From NCBI RefSeq assembly GCF_051014685.1, contig NW_027478758.1, forward strand, positions 62,001-126,000: a stretch of DNA of 64,000 nucleotides, written 5' to 3'. A program made the position numbers and the translations under genes. Positions 48,905 through 62,484 of this stretch are shown in pieces (positions within the stretch are counted from its first letter, which is position 1; the number at the start of each line of letters is the position of its first letter). The notes below the pieces were generated by a model that worked only from the letters and a program-made list of their open reading frames with translations, ran no database searches and was not told the DNA's origin. Origin of the DNA: Ptiloglossa arizonensis. Taxonomy: Eukaryota; Arthropoda; Insecta; Hymenoptera; Colletidae.

Positions 48905-51735
48905 AAATGGTTGAGAAGGCAAAACATTTTTCGCAATTCTGCTGCTCCAAACGCTTAACCAGAATGGCCTAGGGAAGAAATACACATACCGTTGTAATCG
49001 GGCGAGTTTCTACTTTCAGACGCAACAGGAATTTTTGGGTTAGGTCAATCCGTTCGCGAGATATGGGAGTTTGAAGCCAAGAAATGGTTATGAAGACAAC
49101 AAATTTTTCGCACTTCTGCTGCTCCAAACGCTTAATCAGAATGGCCTAGTGAAAAAATACACATACCGTTGTAATCGGGCGAGTTTCTACTTTCAGACGC
49201 AAACAGGAATTTTTGGGTTAGGTCAATCCGTTCGCGAGATATGGACTTTCAAGCTAAGAAATGTTTGACAAGACAATAAATTTTTCGCAATTCTGCTGCT
49301 CCAATCGCTTAACCAGAATGGCCTAAGGGAAAAATACACGTACCGTTGTAATCGGGCGAGTTTCTACTTTCAGATGCAATAGGAATTTTTGGGTTAGGTC
49401 AATCCGTTCGCGAGATATGGCGGTTTGAAGCCAAGAAATGGTTGAGAAAGCAAAAAATTTTTCGCAATTCTGCTGCTCCAAACGCATAACCAGAATGGCC
49501 TAGGGAAAAAATACACATACCGTTGTAATCGGGCGAGATTCTACCTTCAGATGCAATAGGAATTTTTGGGTTAGGTCAATCCGTTCGCGAGATATGGGAG
49601 TTTGAAGCTAAGAAATGGTTAAGAAGACAACAAATATTTCGCACTTCTGCTGCTCCAAACGCTTAACCAGAATGGCCTATGGAAAAAATACACATACCGT
49701 TGTAATCGGGCGAGTTTCTTGTTTCAGATGCAATAGGAATTTTTGGGTAGGTCAATCCGTTCGCGAGATATGGGAGTTTGAAGCTAAGAAATGGTTATGA
49801 AGACAACAAATTTTTCGCACTTCTGCTGCTCCAAACGCTTAATCAGAATGGCCTAGGGAAAAAATACACATACCGTTGTAATCGGCCTAGCTTCTACTTT
49901 CAGACGCAACAGGAATTTTTGGGTTAGGTCAATCCGTTCGCGAGATATGGGAGTTTGAAGCTAAGAAATGATTGACAAGACAACAAATTTTTCGCAATTC
50001 TGCTGCTCCTAACGCTTAACCAGAATGGCCTAGGGAAAAAATACACATATCGTTGTAATCGGGCGAGTTTCTACTTTCAGACGCAGCAGGAACTTCTGGG
50101 TTTGGTCAATCCGTTCGCGAGATATGGGAGTTTGAAGCTAAGAAATGGTTGAGAAGACAACAAATTTTTCGCACTTCTGCTGCTCCTAATGCTTAACCAG
50201 AATGGCCTAGGGAAAAAATGCACATACCGTTGTAATCGGGCGAGTTTCTACTTTCAGATGCAACAGGAATTTTTGGGTTAGGTCAATCCGTTCGCGAGAT
50301 ATGGGAGTTTGAAGCTAAGAAATGATTGACAAGACAACAAATTTTTCGCAATTCTGCTGCTCCTAATGCTTAACCAGAATGGCCTAGGGAAAAAATACAC
50401 ATACCGTTGTAATCGGGCGAGTTTCTACTTTCAGATGCAACAGGAATTTTTGGGTTAGGTCAATCCGTTCGCGAGATATGGGAGTTTGAAGCTAAGAAAT
50501 GATTGACAAGACAACAAATTTTTCGCACTTCTGCTGCTCCTAACGCTTAACCAGAATGGCCTAGGGAAAAAATACACATATCCTTGTAATCGGGCGAGTT
50601 TCTGCTTTCAGACGCAGCAGGAACTTCTGGGTTTGGTCAATCCGTTCGCGAGATATGGGAGTTTGAAGCTAAGAAATGGTTATGAAGACAACAACTTTTT
50701 CGCAATTCTGCTGCTCCTAACGCTTAACCAGAATGGCCTAGGGAAAAAATACACATACCGTTGTAATCGGGCGAGTTTCTACTTTCAGAAGCAACAGGAA
50801 TTTTTGGGTTAGGTCAATCCGTTCGCGAGATATGGGAGTTTGAAGCCAAGAAATGGTTGAGAAGGCAAACAATTTTTCGCAATTCTGCTGCTTCACACGC
50901 TTAACCAGAATGGCCTAGGGAAAAAATACACATACCGTTGTAATCGGGCGAGTTTCTACTTTCAGATGCAACAGGAATTTTTGGGTTAGGTCAATCCGTT
51001 CGCGAGATATGGGAGTTTGAAGCCAAGAAATGGTTGAGAAGGCAAGAAATTTTTCGCAATTCTGCTGCTCCAAACGCTTAACCAGAATTGCCTAGGGAAA
51101 AAATACACATACCGCTGTAATCGGGCGAGTTTCTACTTTCAGATGCAATAGGAATTTTTGGGTTAGGTCAATCCGTTCGCGAGATATGGGAGATTGAAGC
51201 CAAGAAATGGTTGAGAAGGCAAAACATTTTTCGCAATTCTGCTGCTCCAAACGCTTAACCAGAATGGCCTAGGGAAAAAATACGCATATCGTTGTAATCG
51301 GGTGAGTTTCTACTTTCAGACGCAGCAGGCACTTCTGGGTTTGGTCAATCCGTTCGCGAGATATGGGAGTTTGAAGCCAAGAAATGGTTGAGAAGGCAAA
51401 AAATTTTTCGCAATTCTGCTGTTCCAAACGCTTAACCAGAATGGCCTAGGGAAGAAATACACATACCGTTGTAATCGGGCGAGTTTCTACTTTCAGACGC
51501 AACAGGAATTTTTGGGTTAGGTCAATCCGTTCGCGAGATATGGGAGTTTGAAGCCAAGAAATGGTTATGAAGACAACAAATTTTTCGCACTTCTGCTGCT
51601 CCAAACGCTTAATCAGAATGGCCTAGTGAAAAAATACACATACCGTTGTAATCGGGCGAGTTTCTACTTTCAGACGCAACAGGAATTTTTGGGTTTGGTC
51701 AATCCGTTCGCGAGATATGGGAGTTTGAAGCCAAG
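48905..51735. repeat. 16-monomer higher-order unit, copy 1 (2,831 bp)
   Basis: Repeated directly at 51,736 to about 54,580 at an offset of 2,831 (16 x 177 less one). The unusual GTAATCGGCCTAGCTTC change (CCTAG at 49,886 and 52,717) and GGGTAGGTC (49,745 and 52,576) are shared. The copies differ in one patch at about 51,045-51,209. A +1/-1 pair (GCAAACAGG near 49,199 and GATATGGACTTTC near 49,239) is private to this copy. Confidence 0.9.
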
Positions 51736-54700
51736 AAATGGTTGAGAAGGCAAAAAATTTTTCGCAATTCTGCTGCTCCAAACGCTTAACCAGAATGGCC
51801 TAGGGAAGAAATACACATACCGTTGTAATCGGGCGAGTTTCTACTTTCAGACGCAACAGGAATTTTTGGGTTAGGTCAATCCGTTCGCGAGATATGGGAG
51901 TTTGAAGCCAAGAAATGGTTATGAAGACAACAAATTTTTCGCACTTCTGCTGCTCCAAACGCTTAATCAGAATGGCCTAGTGAAAAAATACACATACCGT
52001 TGTAATCGGGCGAGTTTCTACTTTCAGACCCAACAGGAATTTTTGGGTTAGGTCAATCCGTTCGCGAGATATGGGACTTTCAAGCTAAGAAATGTTTGAC
52101 AAGACAATAAATTTTTCGCAATTCTGCTGCTCCAATCGCTTAACCAGAATGGCCTAAGGGAAAAATACACGTACCGTTGTAATCGGGCGAGTTTCTACTT
52201 TCAGATGCAATAGGAATTTTTGGGTTAGGTCAATCCGTTCGCGAGATATGGCGGTTTGAAGCCAAGAAATGGTTGAGAAAGCAAAAAATTTTTCGCAATT
52301 CTGCTGCTCCAAACGCTTAACCAGAATGGCCTAGGGAAAAAATACACATACCGTTGTAATCGGGCGAGATTCTACCTTCAGATGCAATAGGAATTTTTGG
52401 GTTAGGTCAATCCGTTCGCGAGATATGGGAGTTTGAAGCTAAGAAATGGTTAAGAAGACAACAAATATTTCGCACTTCTGCTGCTCCAAACGCTTAACCA
52501 GAATGGCCTATGGAAAAAATACACATACCGTTGTAATCGGGCGAGTTTCTTGTTTCAGATGCAATAGGAATTTTTGGGTAGGTCAATCCGTTCGCGAGAT
52601 ATGGGAGTTTGAAGCTAAGAAATGGTTATGAAGACAACAAATTTTTCGCACTTCTGCTGCTCCAAACGCTTAATCAGAATGGCCTAGGGAAAAAATACAC
52701 ATACCGTTGTAATCGGCCTAGCTTCTACTTTCAGACGCAACAGGAATTTTTGGGTTAGGTCAATCCGTTCGCGAGATATGGGAGTTTGAAGCTAAGAAAT
52801 GATTGACAAGACAACAAATTTTTCGCAATTCTGCTGCTCCTAACGCTTAACCAGAATGGCCTAGGGAAAAAATACACATATCGTTGTAATCGGGCGAGTT
52901 TCTACTTTCCGACGCAACAGGAACTTCTGGGTTTGGTCAATCCGTTCGCGAGATATGGGAGTTTGAAGCTAAGAAATGGTTGAGAAGACAACAAATTTTT
53001 CGCACTTCTGCTGCTCCTAATGCTTAACCAGAATGGCCTAGGGAAAAAATACACATACCGTTGTAATCGGGCGAGTTTCTACTTTCAGATGCAACAGGAA
53101 TTTTTGGGTTAGGTCAATCCGTTCGCGAGATATGGGAGTTTGAAGCTAAGAAATGATTGACAAGACAACAAATTTTTCGCAATTCTGCTGCTCCTAATGC
53201 TTAACCAGAATGGCCTAGGGAAAAAATACACATACCGTTGTAATCGGGCGAGTTTCTACTTTCAGATGCAACAGGAATTTTTGGGTTAGGTCAATCCGTT
53301 CGCGAGATATGGGAGTTTGAAGCTAAGAAATGATTGACAAGACAACAAATTTTTCGCACTTCTGCTGCTCCTAACGCTTAACCAGAATGGCCTAGGGAAA
53401 AAATACACATATCCTTGTAATCGGGCGAGTTTCTGCTTTCAGACGCAGCAGGAACTTCTGGGTTTGGTCAATCCGTTCGCGAGATATGGGAGTTTGAAGC
53501 TAAGAAATGGTTATGAAGACAACAACTTTTTCGCAATTCTGCTGCTCCTAACGCTTAACCAGAATGGCCTAGGGAAAAAATACACATACCGTTGTAATCG
53601 GGCGAGTTTCTACTTTCAGAAGCAACAGGAATTTTTGGATTAGGTCAATCCGTTCGCGAGATATGGGAGTTTGAAGCCAAGAAATGGTTGAGAAGGCAAA
53701 CAATTTTTCGCAATTCTGCTGCTTCACACGCTTAACCAGAATGGCCTAGGGAAAAAATACACATACCGTTGTAATCGGGCGAGTTTCTACTTTCAGATGC
53801 AACAGGAATTTTTGGGTTAGGTCAATCCGTTCGCGAGATATGGGAGTTTGAAGCCAAGAAATGGTTGAGAAGGCAAACAATTTTTCGCAATTCTGCTGCT
53901 TCACACGCTTAACCAGAATGGCCTAGGGAAAAAATACACATACCGTTGTAATCGGGCGAGTTTCTACTTTCAGATGCAATAGGAATTTTTGGGTTAGGTC
54001 AATCCGTTCGCGAGATATGGGAGTTTGAAGCTAAGAAATGGTTGAGAAGGCAAAACATTTTTCGCAATTCTGCTGCTCCAAACGCTTAACCAGAATGGCC
54101 TAGGGAAAAAATACGCATATCGTTGTAATCGGGTGAGTTTCTACTTTCAGACGCAGCAGGCACTTCTGGGTTTGGTCAATCCGTTCGCGAGATATGGGAG
54201 TTTGAAGCCAAGAAATGGTTGAGAAGGCAAAAAATTTTTCGCAATTCTGCTGTTCCAAACGCTTAACCAGAATGGCCTAGGGAAGAAATACACATACCGT
54301 TGTAATCGGGCGAGTTTCTACTTTCAGACGCAACAGGAATTTTTGGGTTAGGTCAATCCGTTCGCGAGATATGGGAGTTTGAAGCCAAGAAATGGTTATG
54401 AAGACAACAAATTTTTCGCACTTCTGCTGCTCCAAACGCTTAATCAGAATGGCCTAGTGAAAAAATACACATACCGTTGTAATCGGGCGAGTTTCTACTT
54501 TCAGACGCAACAGGAATTTTTGGGTTTGGTCAATCCGTTCGCGAGATATGGGAGTTTGAAGCCAAGAAATGGTTGAGAAGACAATAAATTTTTCGCAATT
54601 CTGCTGCTCCAATCGCTTAACCAGAATGGCCTAAGGGAAAAATACACGTACCGTTGTAATCGGGCGAGTTTCTACTTTCAGATGCAATAGGAATTTTTGG

Positions 54701-55367
54701 GTTAGGTCAATCCGTTCGCGAGATATGGCGGTTTGAAGCCAAGAAATGGTTGAGAAAGCAAAAAATTTTTCGCAATTCTGCTGCTCCAAACGCTTAACCA
54801 GAATGGCCTAGGGAAAAAATACACATACCGTTGTAATCGGGCGAGGTTCTACTTTCAGATGCAATAGGAATTTGGGATTAGGTCAATCCGTTCGCGAGAT
54901 ATGGGAGTTTGAAGCTAAGAAATGGTTAAGAAGACAACAAATATTTCGCACTTCTGCTGCTCCAAACGCTTAACCAGAATGGCCTATGGAAAAAATACAC
55001 ATACCGTTGTAATCGGGCGAGTTTCTTGTTTCAGATGCAACAAGAATTTTTGGGTTAGGTCAATCCGTTCGCGAGATATGGGTGTTTGAAGCTAAGAACT
55101 GGTAAAGAAGGCAAAAAATTTTTCGCAATTCTGCTGCTCCGAACGCTTAACCAGAATGGCCTAGGGAAGAAATACACATACCGTTGTAATCGGGCGAGTT
55201 TCTACTTTCAGACCCAACAGGAACTTCTGGGTTTGGTCAATCCGTTCGCGAGATATGGGAGTTTGAAGCCAAGAAATGGTTGAGAAGGCAAAAAATTTTT
55301 CGCAATTCTGCTGTTCCAAACGCTTAACCAGAATGGCCTAGGGAAGAAATACACATACCGTTGTAAT
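51300..55367. repeat. 23-monomer higher-order unit, copy 1 (4,068 bp)
   Basis: Contains the second copy of the 16-monomer unit. Repeated directly at 55,368 to about 59,460 at an offset of 4,068 throughout (51,548/55,616; 52,446/56,514; 54,379/58,447; 55,086/59,154). It is three bases short of 23 x 177. Private changes include TTTTGGATTAGG near 53,633 and CTTTCCGACGCAACAGG near 52,905. Confidence 0.92.
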
Positions 55368-58300
55368 CGGGCGAGTTTCTACTTTCAGACGCAGCAGGCA
55401 CTTCTGGGTTTGGTCAATCCGTTCGCGAGATATGGGAGTTTGAAGCCAAGAAATGGTTGAGAAGGCAAAAAATTTTTCGCAATTCTGCTGTTCCAAACGC
55501 TTAACCAGAATGGCCTAGGGAAGAAATACACATACCGTTGTAATCGGGCGAGTTTCTACTTTCAGACGCAACAGGAATTTTGGGTTAGGTCAATCCGTTC
55601 GCGAGATATGGGAGTTTGAAGCCAAGAAATGGTTATGAAGACAACAAATTTTTCGCAATTCTGCTGCTCCAAACGCTTAATCAGAATGGCCTAGTGAAAA
55701 AATACACATACCGTTGTAATCGGGCGAGTTTCTACTTTCAGACGCAACAGGAATTTTTGGGTTTGGTCAATCCGTTCGCGAGATATGGGAGTTTGAAGCC
55801 AAGAAATGGTTGAGAAGGCAAAAAATTTTTCGCAATTCTGCTGCTCCAAACGCTTAACCAGAATGGCCTAGGGAAGAAATACACATACCGTTGTAATCGG
55901 GCGAGTTTCTACTTTCAGACGCAACAGGAATTTTTGGGTTAGGTCAATCCGTTCGCGAGATATGGGAGTTTGAAGCCAAGAAATGGTTATGAAGACAACA
56001 AATTTTTCGCACTTCTGCTGCTCCAAACGCTTAATCAGAATGGCCTAGTGAAAAAATACACATACCGTTGTAATCGGGCGAGTTTCTACTTTCAGACCCA
56101 ACAGGAATTTTTGGGTTAGGTCAATCCGTTCGCGAGATATGGGACTTTCAAGCTAAGAAATGTTTGACAAGACAATAAATTTTTCGCAATTCTGCTGCTC
56201 CAATCGCTTAACCAGAATGGCCTAAGGGAAAAATACACGTACCGTTGTAATCGGGCGAGTTTCTACTTTCAGATGCAATAGGAATTTTTGGGTTAGGTCA
56301 ATCCGTTCGCGAGATATGGCGGTTTGAAGCCAAGAAATGGTTGAGAAAGCAAAAAATTTTTCGCAATTCTGCTGCTCCAAACGCTTAACCAGAATGGCCT
56401 AGGGAAAAAATACACATACCGTTGTAATCGGGCGAGATTCTACCTTCAGATGCAATAGGAATTTTTGGGTTAGGTCAATCCGTTCGCGAGATATGGGAGT
56501 TTGAAGCTAAGAAATGGTTAAGAAGACAACAAATATTTCGCACTTCTGCTGCTCCAAACGCTTAACCAGAATGGCCTATGGAAAAAATACACATACCGTT
56601 GTAATCGGGGGAGTTTCTTGTTTCAGATGCAATAGGAATTTTTGGGTAGGTCAATCCGTTCGCGAGATATGGGAGTTTGAAGCTAAGAAATGGTTATGAA
56701 GACAACAAATTTTTCGCACTTCTGCTGCTCCAAACGCTTAATCAGAATGGCCTAGGGAAAAAATACACATACCGTTGTAATCGGCCTAGCTTCTACTTTC
56801 AGACGCAACAGGAATTTTTGGGTTAGGTCAATCCGTTCGCGAGATATGGGAGTTTGAAGCTAAGAAATGATTGACAAGACAACAAATTTTTCGCAATTCT
56901 GCTGCTCCTAACGCTTAACCAGAATGGCCTAGGGAAAAAATACACATATCGTTGTAATCGGGCGAGTTTCTACTTTCAGACGCAGCAGGAACTTCTGGGT
57001 TTGGTCAATCCGTTCGCGAGATATGGGAGTTTGAAGCTAAGAAATGGTTGAGAAGACAACAAATTTTTCGCACTTCTGCTGCTCCTAATGCTTAACCAGA
57101 ATGGCCTAGGGAAAAAATACACATACCGTTGTAATCGGGCGAGTTTCTACTTTCAGATGCAACAGGAATTTTTGGGTTAGGTCAATCCGTTCGCGAGATA
57201 TGGGAGTTTGAAGCTAAGAAATGATTGACAAGACAACAAATTTTTCGCAATTCTGCTGCTCCTAATGCTTAACCAGAATGGCCTAGGGAAAAAATACACA
57301 TACCGTTGTAATCGGGCGAGTTTCTACTTTCAGATGCAACAGGAATTTTTGGGTTAGGTCAATCCGTTCGCGAGATATGGGAGTTTGAAGCTAAGAAATG
57401 ATTGACAAGACAACAAATTTTTCGCACTTCTGCTGCTCCTAACGCTTAACCAGAATGGCCTAGGGAAAAAATACACATATCCTTGTAATCGGGCGAGTTT
57501 CTGCTTTCAGACGCAGCAGGAACTTCTGGGTTTGGTCAATCCGTTCGCGAGATATGGGAGTTTGAAGCTAAGAAATGGTTATGAAGACAACAACTTTTTC
57601 GCAATTCTGCTGCTCCTAACGCTTAACCAGAATGGCCTAGGGAAAAAATACACATACCGTTGTAATCGGGCGAGTTTCTACTTTCAGAAGCAACAGGAAT
57701 TTTTGGGTTAGGTCAATCCGTTCGCGAGATATGGGAGTTTGAAGCCAAGAAATGGTTGAGAAGGCAAACAATTTTTCGCAATTCTGCTGCTTCACACGCT
57801 TAACCAGAATGGCCTAGGGAAAAAATACACATACCGTTGTAATCGGGCGAGTTTCTACTTTCAGATGCAACAGGAATTTTTGGGTTAGGTCAATCCGTTC
57901 GCGAGATATGGGAGTTTGAAGCCAAGAAATGGTTGAGAAGGCAAACAATTTTTCGCAATTCTGCTGCTTCACACGCTTAACCAGAATGGCCTAGGGAAAA
58001 AATACACATACCGTTGTAATCGGGCGAGTTTCTACTTTCAGATGCAATAGGAATTTTTGGGTTAGGTCAATCCGTTCGCGAGATATGGGAGTTTGAAGCT
58101 AAGAAATGGTTGAGAAGGCAAAACATTTTTCGCAATTCTGCTGCTCCAAACGCTTAACCAGAATGGCCTAGGGAAAAAATACGCATATCGTTGTAATCGG
58201 GTGAGTTTCTACTTTCAGACGCAGCAGGCACTTCTGGGTTTGGTCAATCCGTTCGCGAGATATGGGAGTTTGAAGCCAAGAAATGGTTGAGAAGGCAAAA

Positions 58301-59460
58301 AATTTTTCGCAATTCTGCTGTTCCAAACGCTTAACCAGAATGGCCTAGGGAAGAAATACACATACCGTTGTAATCGGGCGAGTTTCTACTTTCAGACGCA
58401 ACAGGAATTTTTGGGTTAGGTCAATCCGTTCGCGAGATATGGGAGTTTGAAGCCAAGAAATGGTTATGAAGACAACAAATTTTTCGCACTTCTGCTGCTC
58501 CAAACGCTTAATCAGAATGGCCTAGTGAAAAAATACACATACCGTTGTAATCGGGCGAGTTTCTACTTTCAGACGCAACAGGAATTTTTGGGTTTGGTCA
58601 ATCCGTTCGCGAGATATGGGAGTTTGAAGCCAAGAAATGGTTGAGAAGACAATAAATTTTTCGCAATTCTGCTGCTCCAATCGCTTAACCAGAATGGCCT
58701 AAGGGAAAAATACACGTACCGTTGTAATCGGGCGAGTTTCTACTTTCAGATGCAATAGGAATTTTTGGGTTAGGTCAATCCGTTCGCGAGATATGGCGGT
58801 TTGAAGCCAAGAAATGGTTGAGAAAGCAAAAAATTTTTCGCAATTCTGCTGCTCCAAACGCTTAACCAGAATGGCCTAGGGAAAAAATACACATACCGTT
58901 GTAATCGGGCGAGGTTCTACTTTCAGATGCAATAGGAATTTGGGATTAGGTCAATCCGTTCGCGAGATATGGGAGTTTGAAGCTAAGAAATGGTTAAGAA
59001 GACAACAAATATTTCGCACTTCTGCTGCTCCAAACGCTTAACCAGAATGGCCTATGGAAAAAATACACATACCGTTGTAATCGGGCGAGTTTCTTGTTTC
59101 AGATGCAACAAGAATTTTTGGGTTAGGTCAATCCGTTCGCGAGATATGGGTGTTTGAAGCTAAGAACTGGTAAAGAAGGCAAAAAATTTTTCGCAATTCT
59201 GCTGCTCCGAACGCTTAACCAGAATGGCCTAGGGAAGAAATACACATACCGTTGTAATCGGGCGAGTTTCTACTTTCAGACCCAACAGGAACTTCTGGGT
59301 TTGGTCAATCCGTTCGCGAGATATGGGAGTTTGAAGCCAAGAAATGGTTGAGAAGGCAAAAAATTTTTCGCAATTCTGCTGTTCCAAACGCTTAACCAGA
59401 ATGGCCTAGGGAAGAAATACACATACCGTTGTAATCGGGCGAGTTTCTACTTTCAGACGC
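55368..59460. repeat. 23-monomer higher-order unit, copy 2
   Basis: Near-identical direct copy of 51300-55367. Private changes are a lost T near 55,577 (GGAATTTTGGG), TTCGCAATTC for TTCGCACTTC near 55,650, and GTAATCGGGGGAG near 56,604. Only a handful of differences were seen in 4 kb, so this is among the youngest duplications in the window. Confidence 0.92.
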
Positions 59461-60386
59461 AACAGGAATTTTTGGGTTTGGTCAATCCGTTCGCGAGATA
59501 TGGGAGTTTGAAGCCAAGAAATGGTTGACAAGACAAAAAATTTTTCGCAATTCTGCTGCTCCAAACGCTTAACCAGAATGGCCTAGGGAAGAAATACACA
59601 TACCGTTGTAATCGGGCGAGTTTCTACTTTCAGACGCAACAGGAATTTTTGGGTTTGGTCAATCCGTTCGCGAGATATGGGAGTTTGAAGCCAAGAAATG
59701 GTTGAGAAGACAATAAATTTTTCGCAATTCTGCTGCTCCAATCGCTTAACCAGAATGGCCTAAGGGAAAAATACACGTACCGTTGTAATCGGGCGAGTTT
59801 CTACTTTCAGATGCAATAGGAATTTTTGGGTTAGGTCAATCCGTTCGCGAGATATGGCGGTTTGAAGCCAAGAAATGGTTGAGAAAGCAAAAAATTTTTC
59901 GCAATTCTGCTGCTCCAAACGCTTAACCAGAATGGCCTAGGGAAAAAATACACATACCGTTGTAATCGGGCGAGGTTCTACTTTCAGATGCAATAGGAAT
60001 TTGGGGTTAGGTCAATCCGTTCGCGAGATATGGGAGTTTGAAGCTAAGAAATGGTTAAGAAGACAACAAATATTTCGCACTTCTGCTGCTCCAAACGCTT
60101 AACCAGAATGGCCTATGGAAAAAATACACATACCGTTGTAATCGGGCGAGTTTCTTGTTTCAGATGCAACAAGAATTTTTGGGTTAGGTCAATCCGTTCG
60201 CGAGATATGGGTGTTTGAAGCTAAGAACTGGTAAAGAAGGCAAAAAATTTTTCGCAATTCTGCTGCTCCAAACGCTTAACCAGAATGGCCTAGGGAAGAA
60301 ATACACATACCGTTGTAATCGGGCGAGTTTCTACTTTCAGACCCAACAGGAACTTCTGGGTTTGGTCAATCCGTTCGCGAGATATG
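58520..60386. repeat. 6-monomer tandem step (1,061 bp)
   Basis: 58,520-59,325 recurs at 59,581-60,386, offset 1,061. Markers are GGCGAGGTTCTAC, the short TTTGGG tract (58,938 and 60,000) and GGTGTTTGAAGC. The tract reads GGAATTTGGGATTAGG in the first copy and GGAATTTGGGGTTAGG in the second. Confidence 0.85.
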
Positions 60387-61583
60387 GGAGTTTGACGCTA
60401 AGAAATGGTTGAGAAGACAACAAATTTTTCGCACTTCTGCTGCTCCTAATGCTTAACCAGAATGGCCTAGGGAAAAAATACACATACCGTTGTAATCGGG
60501 CGAGTTTCTACTTTCAGATGCAACAGGAATTTTTGGGTTAGGTCAATCAGTTCGCGAGATATGGGAGTTTGAAGCTAAGAAATGATTGACAAGACAACAA
60601 ATTTTTCGCACTTCTGCTGCTCCTAACGCTTAACCAGAATGGCCTAGGGAAAAAATACACATATCCTTGTAATCGGGCGAGTTTCTACTTTCAGACGCAG
60701 CAGGAACTTCTGGGTTTGGTCAATCCGTTCGCGAGATATGGGAGTTTGAAGCTAAGAAATGGTTATGAAGACAACAACTTTTTCGCACTTCTGCTGCTCC
60801 TAACGCTTAACCAGAATGGCCTAGGGAAAAAATACACATACCGTTGTAATCGGGCGAGTTTCTACTTTCAGAAGCAACAGGAATTTTTGGGTTAGGTCAA
60901 TCCGTTCGCGAGATATGGGAGTTTGAAGCCAAGAAATGGTTGAGAAGGCAAACAATTTTTCGCAATTCTGCTGCTTCACACGCTTAACCAGAATGGCCTA
61001 GGGAAAAAATACACATACCGTTGTAATCGGGCGAGTTTCTACTTTCAGATGCAACAGGAATTTTTGGGTTAGGTCAATCCGTTCGCGAGATATGGGAGTT
61101 TGAAGCCAAGAAATGGTTGAGAAGGCAAAAAATTTTTCGCAATTCTGCTGCTCCAAACGCTTAACGAGAATTGCCTAGGGAAAAAATACACATACCGCTG
61201 TAATCGGGCGAGTTTCTACTTTCAGATGCAATAGGAATTTTTGGGTAAGGTCAATCCGTTCGCGAGATATGGGACTTTCAAGGTAAGAAATGGTTGACAA
61301 GACAATAAATTTTTCGCAATTCTGCTGCTCCAATCGCTTAACCAGAATGGCCTAAGGGAAAAATACACGTACCGTTGTAATCGGGCGAGTTTCTACTTTC
61401 AGATGCAGTAGGAATTTTTGGGTTAGGTCAATCCGTTCGCGAGATATGGGAGTTTGAAGCTAAGAAATGATTGACAAGACAACAAATTTTTCGCACTTCT
61501 GCTGCTCCTAACGCTTAACCAGAATGGCCTAGGGAAAAAATACACATATCGTTGTAATCGGGCGAGTTTCTACTTTCAGACGC
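60345..61583. repeat. 7-monomer higher-order unit, copy 1 (1,239 bp)
   Basis: 60,345-61,245 recurs at 61,584-62,484, offset exactly 7 x 177. The rare GGTCAATCAGTTCGCG is at 60,541 and 61,780. Copy 1 has the private GTTTGACGCTAAG near 60,390. Confidence 0.88.
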
Positions 61584-62484
61584 AGCAGGAACTTCTGGGT
61601 TTGGTCAATCCGTTCGCGAGATATGGGAGTTTGAAGCTAAGAAATGGTTGAGGAGACAACAAATTTTTCGCACTTCTGCTGCTCCTAATGCTTAACCAGA
61701 ATGGCCTAGGGAAAAAATACACATACCGTTGTAATCGGGCGAGTTTCTACTTTCAGATGCAACAGGAATTTTTGGGTTAGGTCAATCAGTTCGCGAGATA
61801 TGGGAGTTTGAAGCTAAGAAATGATTGACAAGACAACAAATTTTTCGCACTTCTGCTGCTCCTAACGCTTAACCAGAATGGCCTAGGGAAAAAATACACA
61901 TATCCTTGTAATCGGGCGAGTTTCTACTTTCAGACGCAGCAGGAACTTCTGGGTTTGGTCAATCCGTTCGCGAGATATGGGAGTTTGAAGCTAAGAAATG
62001 GTTATGAAGACAACAACTTTTTCGCACTTCTGCTGCTCCTAACGCTTAACCAGAATGGCCTAGGGAAAAAATACACATACCGTTGTAATCGGGCGAGTTT
62101 CTACTTTCAGAAGCAACAGGAATTTTTGGGTTAGGTCAATCCGTTCGCGAGATATGGGAGTTTGAAGCCAAGAAATGGTTGAGAAGGCAAACAATTTTTC
62201 GCAATTCTGCTGCTTCACACGCTTAACCAGAATGGCCTAGGGAAAAAATACACATACCGTTGTAATCGGGCGAGTTTCTACTTTCAGATGCAACAGGAAT
62301 TTTTGGGTTAGGTCAATCCGTTCGCGAGATATGGGAGTTTGAAGCCAAGAAATGGTTGAGAAGGCAAAAAATTTTTCGCAATTCTGCTGCTCCAAACGCT
62401 TAACCAGAATTGCCTAGGGAAAAAATACACATACCGCTGTAATCGGGCGAGTTTCTACTTTCAGATGCAATAGGAATTTTTGGG
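61584..62484. repeat. 7-monomer higher-order unit, copy 2 (partial)
   Basis: Copy of 60,345-61,245, with a private GAGGAGACAAC near 61,650. It also matches 46,190-46,930 at an offset of 15,391 (87 monomers less 8 bases). Confidence 0.86.

Noticed and set aside
51548..51745. Family of 65-codon plus-strand frames (49,071; 51,548; 54,379; 55,616; 58,447 and others)
   Set aside because: They arise from GGTTATGAAG removing the TGA of GGTTGAG in one monomer subfamily. Their spacing follows the higher-order repeats exactly.
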